From Azohydromonas caseinilytica (lineage in GTDB: Bacteria > Pseudomonadota > Gammaproteobacteria > Burkholderiales > Burkholderiaceae_C), in contig NZ_JABBFW010000007.1 in NCBI RefSeq assembly GCF_012927045.1, positions 124,001 to 188,000 on the forward strand: a stretch of DNA of 64,000 nucleotides, given 5' to 3'. Shown here piece after piece: positions 47,125 through 55,535 of the stretch; position 1 is the first letter of the stretch, and each line of letters opens with the position of its first letter. The position numbers were made by a program, and so were the translations under genes. The notes beneath the pieces were generated by a model, which had not been told where the DNA came from, did no database searches, and saw nothing but the letters and a program-made list of their open reading frames with translations.

Positions 47125-47966
47125 AGTCCGCCCGCATTTCCATCCACTCGGCCGAAGGCATCGAGATGGCGCGCCGCGCCGGCCGCCTGGCCGCCGACGT
47201 GCTGCGCATGATCGGCGCCCATGTCCGGCCCGGCGTGAGCACCGACGAGCTCGACCGCATCTGCCGCGAGTACATCGTCGATGTCCTGGGCGCGGTGCCG
47301 GCCAACATCGGCTACCACGGCTACCCCAAGACCTTGTGCACCTCGGTCAACCACGTGGTGTGCCACGGCATCCCCTCGCCCAAGCCGCTCAAGGCCGGCG
47401 ACATCGTCAACATCGACGTGGCCGTGATCAAGGACGGCTGGTACGGCGACAGCAGCCGCATGTACTTCGTGGGCCAGCCCGGCCCGCTGGCGCGGCGCCT
47501 GGTGCGCACCACCTACGAGGCGCTGCGCGCGGGCATCCTGCAGGTGCGCCCCGGCGCCACGCTGGGCGACATCGGCCACGCCATCCAGACGGTGGCGCAC
47601 CGCGAGCACTTCAGCGTGGTGCGCGAGTACTGCGGGCATGGCATCGGGCAGGTCTACCACGACGAGCCGCAGGTGCTGCACTACGGCCGCCGCGGCGAGG
47701 GGCTGCGCCTGGAGCCGGGGATGATCTTCACCATCGAGCCCATGATCAACGCCGGCAAGCCCGCCATCCGGCAGCTGCCCGACGGCTGGACCGTGGTCAC
47801 CAAGGATCACTCGCTCTCCGCCCAGTGGGAGCACATGGTGGCGGTGACCGAGACGGGCTTCGAGATCCTCACGCCCTGGCCGGACGGCTACGGTGACTAT
47901 CCCGCCATCGAGCCCAAGGCGGTTGCGGGCGCAGCGGCTGCGGCGAGCGTGGCAACGGCCGGCTGA
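47121..47966 (+). CDS. map: Methionine aminopeptidase, type I
   Basis: This cytosolic metallopeptidase removes N-terminal methionine. The 281 residues contain the full dinuclear metal site: Asp in NIDVAVI, Asp in GWYGDSSRMY, His in YCGHGIG, Glu in FTIEPMIN and Glu in QWEHMVAVTE. CTSVNHVVCHGIPS is also typical. The C-terminus carries an alanine-rich tail of ~25 residues beyond the normal end. Because it sits in an operon with a ParD-like gene rather than with rpsB or ribosomal genes, it is probably a second copy rather than the housekeeping enzyme (inference). Confidence 0.93.
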   Translation: MKSARISIHSAEGIEMARRAGRLAADVLRMIGAHVRPGVSTDELDRICREYIVDVLGAVPANIGYHGYPKTLCTSVNHVVCHGIPSPKPLKAGDIVNIDVAVIKDGWYGDSSRMYFVGQPGPLARRLVRTTYEALRAGILQVRPGATLGDIGHAIQTVAHREHFSVVREYCGHGIGQVYHDEPQVLHYGRRGEGLRLEPGMIFTIEPMINAGKPAIRQLPDGWTVVTKDHSLSAQWEHMVAVTETGFEILTPWPDGYGDYPAIEPKAVAGAAAAASVATAG

Positions 47967-48290
47967 GCGCGCGCCGGCGTTGCGGGTGGCAGCGCCGAAG
48001 GTCCGCGCAGAGGCCGCCGCGGCGGCCTCGCTCAGCCACAACCCGAGCGGGTGAGTGCGGAGATGGATTTTTTCAGGCTGGCTTGAAGAGGGACCGGCAA
48101 CGCAGGCGGCAGGCCTCGCGAGCCCGTTCGTGCTGCGCCTGACCCCAACTTGACGCCCATCCCCGCCCGCGGCCCCGATCCGGTATTTGTTCACGCCCGC
48201 CGCCCTGGCCTGGACCCCGGCGCCGCGCGTGCCTACAGAGTGCGCGCGCCGCGCCGAACTCCCTGGGATCACCGTCCTGCTTGAGCACCG
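47967..48290. other. Intergenic region upstream of the diguanylate cyclase
   Basis: This 324-bp stretch has no convincing gene. It should contain the promoter of the GGDEF gene. It also contains a 17-bp sequence (48179-48195) that recurs exactly upstream of the third PilZ gene. Confidence 0.5.
48179..48195 (+). promoter_or_regulatory. 17-bp motif shared by the GGDEF and PilZ upstream regions, copy 1
   Basis: TCCGGTATTTGTTCACG occurs here, 95 bp before the GGDEF start codon, and identically at 61413-61429. It is followed by GC-rich sequence in both places. It does not resemble a sigma-70 or FliA promoter that I recognise, so a regulator site is possible. Confidence 0.4.
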
Positions 48291-51134
48291 ATGAGCGTCT
48301 GTCGAGCCATTGAACGCGGTGCCCGTGTCTGCGCCCTACTGGTCGGCGTGTGCGGTGCGCTGGCGCTGGCTCTGCTGCTGTCGGGCCACGAGCGCGCGCT
48401 GGCGCTGGGCCTGCCGGGCTCGCCGCTGATGAAGCTCGGCTCGGCGCTGGGCTTCACCTTCGCCGGGCTGGCCGTGGCCGGCATGGGGCTGCGCTCGCGC
48501 GCCCGGCGGCTGGCGCGCGCCGCGGCCGCCGCGCTGGCATTGCTGGCGCTGCTGAGCCTGGCCATCGGGCTGGGCTGGCCCGGGCAGTCGCTGGCCGCCA
48601 GGGCCGCCCCCGCCTCGCTGGCGCTCACCTTCGTGCTGGTGTCCGTGGCGGCGCTGCGCTTCGACCCCGCGGCCGGCCGGGGCCTGCGCAGCGCGGTGGT
48701 GGCCTGCGTGACGGCATCGGCCCTGTCCGCCGGCGTGCTGGCGTTCTACGCCGCGTGGTGGTGGCACGCGGGCGAGCGGCTGCTGCTGGTGACGCTGGCG
48801 CCGCAATCGGCCGTGCTGCAGGCGCTGCTGGCGCTGGCGGTGAGCGCGCTGTGCCTGGCCGCCACGCCGCCGGGCTTCTTCAGGCGCCACGCGGCGCTGC
48901 TGTCCGTGGCCGGCACCATGACCGCCGCGCTGGTGGGCGCCTGGGGCCTGGTCATGGCCACCACCAGCGCCAGCATGTCGCGCGAGGTGGCCCAGCGCAC
49001 GCAGAGCGTGGTCCAGACCCTGGTGGAGCACCTGCACCGCTCGCTGGACCCCGCCGACCTGATCCTGCGCCAGGTGGCGCTGCGCATCCGCGACGTGGGC
49101 GTCGAGCGCTTCGCCCGGTCGCGCCTGGAATGGGCCGAGCTGGCCGCCACCGCGGCGGCGCTGGAGCAGGTGGACGCCATCCTCGTGCTCGACCGCGAGG
49201 GCCGGGTGGCCAGCTTCTCCGGCCGCTTCCCGGCGGTGCTGCCGGGCAACTACGCGTACCGCGACTACTTCCTGGCGCACCGGCGCGGCGAGACGGTGTA
49301 CCTGGGCCCGCTGATCCGCACCGCCATGGGCGGGCCCGCCTTCACCTACAGCCGGCGCATCGAGGACCGGGACGGTGCCTTCGCCGGCGTGGTCGTCGCC
49401 ACGCTGGCCCCGGCCTACTTCCGCGCCTTCTACCGCGCGCTGGACCTCGGCCCCGACGGCGCCGTGGGCCTGTTCCGCACCGACCAGCGCACGCTGGTAC
49501 GCGAGCCCATGCCGGAGCCGCTGGAGATGGTGGACATGAGCCGCTACGCGCTGTTCAGCAAGCATGTGCCGGCCCGCGACAACGGCACCTTCGTCGGCCT
49601 CTCGCCCTTCGACCAGGGCGAGCGCTTCATCGCCTACCGGGTGTCGGGCTCGCTGCCGGTGGTCGTGACCGCCTCGGTGGGCGCGGCGCCGCTGGCCGCG
49701 GAGTTCGCCGGGGAGTTCTTCGCCTCGGCCATGCTGCTGACGCTGGCGGTGGTGGTGCTGGCCAACGGCACGGCGCAGCAGCTGCGCGCCGTGGCCCGCG
49801 ACCACGCGCAGCAGCGCGCGCTGCAGGAGCGCGAGCAGCACATCCGCGAGATCGCCGCCACCGTGCCGGGCATGCTCTACCAGTGGTACGCGCGCCGCGA
49901 CGGCGGCAGCGGCTTCTACTACCTCAGCCCCCGCGTGCAGGAACTGTTCGGGCAGGGGCCGCAGGCCTACGAGCGCGACTGGACCGCCATGGTCGATGCG
50001 CGGGACCGGCCGGAGGTGCGGGAGTCCGTCGCGCGCGCGGTGGCCGCGCAGGCGCCCTGGCAGCACGAGTACCGCATCGCCCATGCCAGCGGCCAGGTGC
50101 GCTGGGTGCGCGCCATGTCGCGGCCCGTGCGCTGCACGGCCCGGGAGATCGTCTACACCGGCTTCGTCATCGACGTCACCGAGGAGCGGCGCGCGCAGGA
50201 GGCGCTGTCCGACAACGAGCGGCGCTACCAGACGCTCATCGAGGGCTCGCTGCAGGGCATCCTGGTGCAGAAGGTGCACGACGGGTTCAAGGCCCTGTTC
50301 GCCAACGAGGTCGCCGCGCGCATGTTCGGCTACGCCAACGCGGCGCAGCTGCTGGAGCAGCCCGACCTGCGCCACCTGCTGCCCGAGGGCGTGCAGGCCG
50401 AGCTGCGGCAGGGCTGGCAGCAGCTGTGCGAGGGCACGGTCGAGTCGGTGCACCAGCGCTTCGCCGCGCTGCGCCGCGACGGCACGCCGTTCTGGATGGA
50501 GATGCTGGGGCGGCGCATCGACTGGCGCGGCGACGCCGCGCTGCAGCTGACGATCATGGACGTGACCGAGCAGCAGCGCCTGGAGGCCGAGCTCAAGCGC
50601 CAGGCCAGCATCGACTCGCTGACCTCGCTGCTGACGCGGCGCCAGTTCAACCTGCAGGCCGAGCAGGAGCTGCGGCGCTGCCGCCGCTCGCTCCAGCCGC
50701 TGACGGCGCTGATGATCGACATCGACCACTTCAAGCGCGTCAACGACACCCATGGCCACCAGGGCGGCGACGCGGTGCTGGTGCGCGTGGCCGAGATCGT
50801 GCGCGGCGTGCTGCGCGGCAGCGACCTGGCGGCCCGCTTCGGCGGCGAGGAGTTCGTGGCGCTGCTGGTGGGCTCGGACGAGGCAGAGGCGGTGGGCGTG
50901 GCGCAGCGGCTGCGCGAGGCGCTGCACCGCGAGAGCGTGCCGCACAAGGGTCGCGAGATCCGCGTGACCGCCAGCTTCGGCATCAGCGCCTGGCAGCCGC
51001 ATGAAGACAGCCTGGAGCCGGCGCTGGGACGCGCCGACGAGGCGCTGTATGCCGCCAAGGCCGCGGGGCGGGACCGGGTGTTGGTGTACGGGGCGGCGCA
51101 GGCCGGGGCGGCGACGGCGGCGTCGCCGCTGTAA
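48291..51134 (+). CDS. Membrane diguanylate cyclase with Cache and PAS domains
   Basis: The 947-residue protein has an N-terminal membrane region of several helices (~10-230). An extracytoplasmic dCache-like sensor follows (~235-490; YAYRDYFLAHRRGETVYLGPLIRTAMGGPAFTYSRRI), then a helix (FFASAMLLTLAVVVLANGTA), two PAS domains (~520-650 and ~660-780) and a C-terminal GGDEF domain (~780-935). The active site is GGEEF and the inhibitory I-site RGSD sits five residues before it, so it should make c-di-GMP and be product-inhibited. The EAL domain is absent. Three PilZ genes lie 9-11 kb downstream. Confidence 0.92.
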   Translation: MSVCRAIERGARVCALLVGVCGALALALLLSGHERALALGLPGSPLMKLGSALGFTFAGLAVAGMGLRSRARRLARAAAAALALLALLSLAIGLGWPGQSLAARAAPASLALTFVLVSVAALRFDPAAGRGLRSAVVACVTASALSAGVLAFYAAWWWHAGERLLLVTLAPQSAVLQALLALAVSALCLAATPPGFFRRHAALLSVAGTMTAALVGAWGLVMATTSASMSREVAQRTQSVVQTLVEHLHRSLDPADLILRQVALRIRDVGVERFARSRLEWAELAATAAALEQVDAILVLDREGRVASFSGRFPAVLPGNYAYRDYFLAHRRGETVYLGPLIRTAMGGPAFTYSRRIEDRDGAFAGVVVATLAPAYFRAFYRALDLGPDGAVGLFRTDQRTLVREPMPEPLEMVDMSRYALFSKHVPARDNGTFVGLSPFDQGERFIAYRVSGSLPVVVTASVGAAPLAAEFAGEFFASAMLLTLAVVVLANGTAQQLRAVARDHAQQRALQEREQHIREIAATVPGMLYQWYARRDGGSGFYYLSPRVQELFGQGPQAYERDWTAMVDARDRPEVRESVARAVAAQAPWQHEYRIAHASGQVRWVRAMSRPVRCTAREIVYTGFVIDVTEERRAQEALSDNERRYQTLIEGSLQGILVQKVHDGFKALFANEVAARMFGYANAAQLLEQPDLRHLLPEGVQAELRQGWQQLCEGTVESVHQRFAALRRDGTPFWMEMLGRRIDWRGDAALQLTIMDVTEQQRLEAELKRQASIDSLTSLLTRRQFNLQAEQELRRCRRSLQPLTALMIDIDHFKRVNDTHGHQGGDAVLVRVAEIVRGVLRGSDLAARFGGEEFVALLVGSDEAEAVGVAQRLREALHRESVPHKGREIRVTASFGISAWQPHEDSLEPALGRADEALYAAKAAGRDRVLVYGAAQAGAATAASPL

Positions 51135-51236
51135 GGGCTGGACGCGGCGCCTGCGTCTCGCCCGGGAGCCGTGCGGGGACGACCGCCGGCATCGCGATTG
51201 CTGCGCGGCACGGAAGCGTCCGAGGGGTTGCATCAG

Positions 51237-51280
51237 CCGTGCGCCGCACGGACGCGGCCAGCCCCACTGCGGGGCTGGCC
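51237..51280. terminator. Two adjacent hairpins between the GGDEF and Bug receptor genes
   Basis: CCGTGC-GCC-GCACGG (51237-51251) is followed by GGCCAGCCCC-ACTGC-GGGGCTGGCC (51256-51280). Both are perfect. They lie about 100 bp after the GGDEF stop and end 26 bp before the Bug receptor ATG. Neither has a T-tract, so they may terminate the upstream transcript or fold in the receptor's leader. Confidence 0.5.
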
Positions 51281-51306
51281 CGGCACAGCACGCGAAGGAG
51301 AAGGCA

Positions 51307-52278
51307 ATGACGGCATGGCGTCGCGGCACCGCACTCTTGGCCCTGGCATGGGTGGTCTGCCTGCCACTGCAGGCCCAGGACTGGCCGGCCAAGCCGGTCA
51401 CCATCGTCGTGCCCTGGCCGCCGGGCGGTCCGTCCGACACCGTGGCCCGCCCGATGGCCAAGGGCCTGACCGAGGCGCTGGGCAAGTCCTTCGTCGTGGA
51501 CAACCGCGGCGGCGCCGGCGGCAACATCGGCTCGGCCGCCGTCGCCAAGGCCGCGCCGGACGGCTCGATGCTGCTGATCACCTCCAGCGCGCCGATCGTG
51601 ATCAACCCCCACATCTACAAGAAGATGCCCTACGAGGCGCAGAAGGACCTGGCGCCGGTGACGAACCTGCTGCGCGTGCCGCTGGTGCTGGCCGTGCACC
51701 CCTCGGTGCCGGCCAAGAACCTGAAGGAACTGATCGCGCACATCCAGTCGCAGAAGGGCAAGTTCCAGTACGCGTCGTCGGGCAACGGCACGCCGCAGCA
51801 CATGACCGGCGAGCTGTTCAAGATGACCGCCAAGCTCGACATGGCGCATGTGCCCTACAAGGGCTCGGCCACCGCGATCAACGACGTGCTCGCCGGCCAC
51901 GCGCCCATGATGTTCGACAGCACAGTGGCGATCCTGCCGCACATCAAGGCCGGCAAGCTCAAGGCCATCGCCGTCACCGGCGCGCAGCGCTCGCCGCAGC
52001 TGCCCGAGGTGCCCACCTTCGCCGAGGCGGGCCTGCCCGGCGTGGAGTCCTATGCCTGGTACGGCCTGTTCGCACCCGGCAAGACGCCCAAGGCGCTGGT
52101 GGCGCGCATCAACGCCGAGGCGCTCAAGGTCATGAAGGGCGACGAGTACCAGCGCGTGCTCAAGGAAACCGGCTCCGAGTTCGTCGGCGACACGCCGGAG
52201 AACTTCGCGGCCTTCGTGAAGACGGAAGCCGACAAGTGGGGCAAGGTGGCCAAGGCGACCGGGGCGACGGTGGACTGA
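51307..52278 (+). CDS. Bug-family periplasmic solute receptor (TctC-like), third copy
   Basis: A 323-residue receptor with a conventional signal peptide (LLALAWVVCLPLQAQ). The Bug core follows: VTIVVPWPPGGPSDTVARPMAKGL, SFVVDNRGGAGGNIGSAAVAKAAPDGS, FQYASSGNGTPQHMTGELFKM and VPYKGSATAINDVLAGHAPMMF. AAGGAGAAGG precedes the ATG. No permease is adjacent. Its stop directly abuts the convergent IclR gene, so it may belong with quinate cluster 2 only by position. Confidence 0.92.
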   Translation: MTAWRRGTALLALAWVVCLPLQAQDWPAKPVTIVVPWPPGGPSDTVARPMAKGLTEALGKSFVVDNRGGAGGNIGSAAVAKAAPDGSMLLITSSAPIVINPHIYKKMPYEAQKDLAPVTNLLRVPLVLAVHPSVPAKNLKELIAHIQSQKGKFQYASSGNGTPQHMTGELFKMTAKLDMAHVPYKGSATAINDVLAGHAPMMFDSTVAILPHIKAGKLKAIAVTGAQRSPQLPEVPTFAEAGLPGVESYAWYGLFAPGKTPKALVARINAEALKVMKGDEYQRVLKETGSEFVGDTPENFAAFVKTEADKWGKVAKATGATVD

Positions 52279-53085
52279 CTAGATCAGCCCCCGCAGCGTC
52301 TGCGCCGTCTCCAGCAGCGCCGGCAGCAGCCGGGCGTGGATCTGCTCGTCGCTCCAGAAGGCGGCCTGCAGCGTCAGGCCGATGGCAGCCTTGGTCTCGC
52401 CGCGGCGATCCTTGAGCGGCACGGCCACGCCCACCAGGCCGGGGTCGAGCGCGCCGCGCGAGATCCAGGCGTCCTGCCCGCGCGCGGCGCGCACCTGCGC
52501 CAGCCAGGCATTGGCCTCGGTCACGGTGCTGGCACTGAAGCCCGGGAAGGCGTAGTCCGCCACCCAGCCCTGCAGTGCCTCCTCGGGCAGCGCCGCCAGC
52601 AGCACCGCGCCCGGCGCCACCACGTGCGCCGGCACGCGCGCGCCGGCATGGAAGCCGATGGACACCACGCGCGGGCTGTTGCTGCGCGCCACGTACACCA
52701 CCTCGTGGCCGTCGAGCACGCTCACGTTCACCGTCTCGCCGGTGGCCATGGACAGGCGCTGGATGAAGGGCTGCACCAGCCGCGGCAGCCGCGCCGCGTC
52801 CAGGTAGCTCTGCCCCAGCCGCAGCACGCGCGGCGCCAGCCAGAAGCGTTTCCCGTCGGTCTCCGCATAGCCGAAGTGGCACAGGCTCAGCAGGTAGCGG
52901 CGCGCTGCCGTGCGCGGGATGCCGGTGCGCGCCGACACCTCGGCCGCCGTCATGCGCGGGTGCGCGTCGTCGAAGCTCTCGATGACGGCCAGCCCGCGGC
53001 CCAGGCCGGCGATCAGGTCCGCCGGGTCGATGGGGAAGGCCGATGTCCCGATGTCGGCGGGCGCGGCAGGTGGGGAATGAGGCAT
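52279..53085 (-). CDS. IclR-family regulator of quinate/shikimate cluster 2
   Basis: A 268-residue IclR protein: N-terminal winged helix-turn-helix (GLAVIESFDDAHPRMTAAEVSARTGIPRTAARRYLLSLCHFGYAE) and C-terminal effector domain (~90-265; GHEVVYVARSNSPRVVSIGFHAGARVPAH, GVAVPLKDRRGETKAAIGLTL). It most resembles the PcaR/PobR/QuiR branch that senses aromatic acids. It is divergent from a shikimate dehydrogenase gene with a perfect 22-bp palindromic region between them. The ATG at 53085 matches the family; further in-frame codons upstream run across that operator. Confidence 0.9.
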   Translation of the reverse strand: MPHSPPAAPADIGTSAFPIDPADLIAGLGRGLAVIESFDDAHPRMTAAEVSARTGIPRTAARRYLLSLCHFGYAETDGKRFWLAPRVLRLGQSYLDAARLPRLVQPFIQRLSMATGETVNVSVLDGHEVVYVARSNSPRVVSIGFHAGARVPAHVVAPGAVLLAALPEEALQGWVADYAFPGFSASTVTEANAWLAQVRAARGQDAWISRGALDPGLVGVAVPLKDRRGETKAAIGLTLQAAFWSDEQIHARLLPALLETAQTLRGLI

Positions 53086-53110
53086 AGGGATAACGAGAAG
53101 TCCGTCCGTT

Positions 53111-53132
53111 AATCGGACAATGGTGTCCGATT
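53111..53132. promoter_or_regulatory. IclR-type operator between the regulator and cluster 2
   Basis: AATCGGACA (53111-53119) and TGTCCGATT (53124-53132) form a perfect 9-bp inverted repeat with a 4-bp spacer. Overlapping partial repeats flank it (GTCCG-TTAAT-CGGAC at 53104-53118, and CCGGACA just after). It sits 25 bp from the IclR start and 104 bp from the cluster 2 start, suited to control both. Confidence 0.72.
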
Positions 53133-53236
53133 GCCGGACATTCTGTGAGTGTGGCATGCGCCGCAAGGCGGGTGCGCTGCCTACATTTGCGCCCCATCGC
53201 GCCGGGTGGCGCAGGCGGTACGGAGGTGGGGCGGTC

Positions 53237-54085
53237 ATGAGGATTTCGGGCACGACGCGCGTGTTCATGGTGCTGGGCGACCCGGTGTCGCAGGTGCAGG
53301 CGCCGCAGCTGTTCAACCCGCTGTTCGAGCGCCACGGCATCGACGCCGTGCTGGTGCCGGCGCAGGTGGCGCGCGCCGAGCTGCCGGCCTTCTGCCGCGC
53401 GGTGCTGGCGGCGGGCAACATCGACGGGCTGTGGCTGACCATCCCGCACAAGCCGCTGGTGCTGCCGCTGCTGGAGCGCTGGGACCGCCACGCCGAGACG
53501 GCGCAGGCCGTCAACGCCGTGCGCCGCAACGCCGACGGCGGCCTGGAAGGCGCGCTCTTCGACGGCCGTGGCTTCTGCAAGGCGCTGCGCCACTTCGGCT
53601 TCGAGCCGCGCGGCCGGCGCGCGCTGCTGGTGGGCACCGGCGGCGCCGGGGCCGCCATCGCCACGGCGCTGCTCGACGAGGGCCTGGAGCTGCTGGCGCT
53701 CAACGACCTCGGCGACCGCGCGGCGCAGCTGACCCGGCTGCTCGCGGCGCAGGACGGCGGCACGCGGGTGGTGGCGGCGGACAACGACCCGGCCGGCTTC
53801 GACCTGGTCGTCAACGCCACGCCGCTGGGCCTGCGCGCCGACGATCCCCTGCCCTTCGACCCGGCGCGGCTGAAGGCCGACGCCACCGTGGTGGACATCC
53901 TGATGAAGCCGCAGGGCACGCCGCTGCTGCGCGCCTGCGCCGAGCGCGGCATCAAGGCCCACCCGGGCTTCGAGATGCTGGTGCAGCAGGTGCCCGACTA
54001 CCTCGATTTCTTCGGCCTGAGCGACGCCGCCCATGCGGTGCGGGCCGACCTGTCCTCCGTGCGCGCCCTGGTAGGCGCGCTCTGA
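53237..54085 (+). CDS. Shikimate dehydrogenase homologue, cluster 2
   Basis: The 282-residue AroE-family protein has the catalytic Lys in LTIPHKPLVLP, a region equivalent to NTDG that reads LFDGRGF (the Asp is kept, the Asn is not), GTGGAGAAIATALLDEG for nucleotide binding and VNATPLGL. It differs clearly from the cluster 1 enzyme and may prefer a different hydroaromatic acid. GGAGG (53222-53226) precedes the ATG. It is the first gene of the IclR-controlled cluster and is followed by the MHS symporter gene after 19 bp. Confidence 0.86.
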   Translation: MRISGTTRVFMVLGDPVSQVQAPQLFNPLFERHGIDAVLVPAQVARAELPAFCRAVLAAGNIDGLWLTIPHKPLVLPLLERWDRHAETAQAVNAVRRNADGGLEGALFDGRGFCKALRHFGFEPRGRRALLVGTGGAGAAIATALLDEGLELLALNDLGDRAAQLTRLLAAQDGGTRVVAADNDPAGFDLVVNATPLGLRADDPLPFDPARLKADATVVDILMKPQGTPLLRACAERGIKAHPGFEMLVQQVPDYLDFFGLSDAAHAVRADLSSVRALVGAL

Positions 54086-54104
54086 TTCTTCACTGGAGAG
54101 CGAG

Positions 54105-55484
54105 ATGGCCCATTCGGCATCCCATGACACCCAGCAGACCAAGAAAGCCACGGCCAGCGGCTGGATCGGCTCGACGCTGGAGTACTACGACTTTTTCATC
54201 TACGCCACCGCGGCGTCGCTGATCTTCCCGCAGCTCTTCTTCCCGAGCGCCGACCCCACCACGGCCATCATCGCCTCGCTGGCCACCTACGGCGTGGGCT
54301 ACGTGGCGCGCCCCATCGGCGCCTTCGTGCTGGGCCACTGGGGCGACACGCTGGGCCGCAAGCGCGTGCTGGTGGCGTGCATGTTCCTGATGGGCTTCTC
54401 GACCATCGGCGTGGGCCTGCTGCCTACCTACGAGCAGGTCGGGCTGCTGGCGCCGGCGCTGCTGGTGGTGATGCGCCTGATCCAGGGCTTCGCCGTGGCC
54501 GGCGAGATCTCGGGCGCGAGCTCGATGATCCTGGAGCACGCGCCCTTCGGCCGCCGCGGCTTCTACGCCAGCTTCACGCTGCAGGGCGTGCAGGCCGGAC
54601 AGATCCTGGCGGCGGCGGTGTTCCTGCCGCTGGCGCACTACATGCCCAAGGACGACTTCAACAGCTGGGGCTGGCGCATCCCGTTCCTGCTGAGCTTCAT
54701 CGTCATCATCGTGGGCTACGTCATCCGCCGCGAGGTGGAGGAGACGCCCGCCTTCGCCGAGGAACTGCGCGAGGGCGAGGTACCCAAGGCGCCCTTCGTG
54801 CAGGCCATCACCGAGAGCTGGCGCGACATGCTGCGCGTGGTGTGCATGGCGCTGATGAACGTCATTCCCGTGGTGACCACCATCTTCGGCGCGGCCTACG
54901 CCGTGCAGCCGGGCTACGGCATCGGCTTCGAGAAGGATGTGTACCTGTGGATTCCGGTGCTGGGCAACATCGTGGCCGTGCTGGTGATCCCCTTCGTGGG
55001 CCGGCTCTCCGACCGCATCGGCCGCCGCCCGCCCATCATCGTGGGCGCGCTGGCCTCGGGGGCGCTGTCCTTCGTCTATCTGTATGCCATCAGCATCCAC
55101 AACGTGCCGCTGGCCATCGCCATGTCGATCCTGATGTGGGGCATCGTCTACCAGGGCTACAACGCCGTGTTCCCCAGCTTCTATCCCGAGCTGTTCCCCA
55201 CGCGCACCCGGGTCTCGGCCATGGCCATCTCGCAGAACCTGGGCACGCTGGTGACGGCGATGCTGCCGGCCGTGTTCACCGCCATGGCCCCGCCGGGAGC
55301 GGCCAACATCCCGACCACCGTGGGCGCCATCACCTTCGGCATCACCGTGCTGGCGGCGCTGGCGGCCTGGAGCGCCCGCGAGACGCACCGCGTCGCCATG
55401 CACGACCTGGGCAACCGCGACGCCGTGCCGATGGACCGGGCCGAGTACGAGCGGCTGCGCCTGCAGTCCGCCGCCATGCGCTGA
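54105..55484 (+). CDS. MHS-family MFS symporter (shikimate/quinate-type)
   Basis: A 459-residue, 12-helix transporter of the metabolite:H+ symporter family: GWIGSTLEYYDFFIYATAASLIFPQLFF is the MHS opening, GHWGDTLGRKRVLVACMFLMG the loop 2-3 motif, and RLIQGFAVAGEISGASSMILEHAPFGRRGFYASF the conserved middle. ShiA, KgtP and ProP belong to this family. Between a shikimate dehydrogenase gene and a DctP gene, shikimate or quinate is the most likely substrate (inference). It provides a second uptake route beside the TRAP system. Confidence 0.9.
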   Translation: MAHSASHDTQQTKKATASGWIGSTLEYYDFFIYATAASLIFPQLFFPSADPTTAIIASLATYGVGYVARPIGAFVLGHWGDTLGRKRVLVACMFLMGFSTIGVGLLPTYEQVGLLAPALLVVMRLIQGFAVAGEISGASSMILEHAPFGRRGFYASFTLQGVQAGQILAAAVFLPLAHYMPKDDFNSWGWRIPFLLSFIVIIVGYVIRREVEETPAFAEELREGEVPKAPFVQAITESWRDMLRVVCMALMNVIPVVTTIFGAAYAVQPGYGIGFEKDVYLWIPVLGNIVAVLVIPFVGRLSDRIGRRPPIIVGALASGALSFVYLYAISIHNVPLAIAMSILMWGIVYQGYNAVFPSFYPELFPTRTRVSAMAISQNLGTLVTAMLPAVFTAMAPPGAANIPTTVGAITFGITVLAALAAWSARETHRVAMHDLGNRDAVPMDRAEYERLRLQSAAMR

Positions 55485-55535
55485 CGAACAATCGAACCCT
55501 TTCTTCCCCGTTCCATACAACACAAGGAGACCACC

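Noticed and set aside
46900-47966. A complete ParDE toxin-antitoxin module
   Set aside because: The gene after the ParD-like protein encodes a full methionine aminopeptidase with all metal ligands; no ParE-like gene is present on either strand.
48179-48195. FliA (flagellar sigma) promoter in the motif shared with the PilZ gene
   Set aside because: Neither a TAAAG-type -35 nor a GCCGATAA-type -10 with suitable spacing is present.
48336-51614. Minus-strand open frame of 1092 codons over the diguanylate cyclase
   Set aside because: It is antisense to a well-supported GGDEF protein with intact motifs; its translation is low-complexity.
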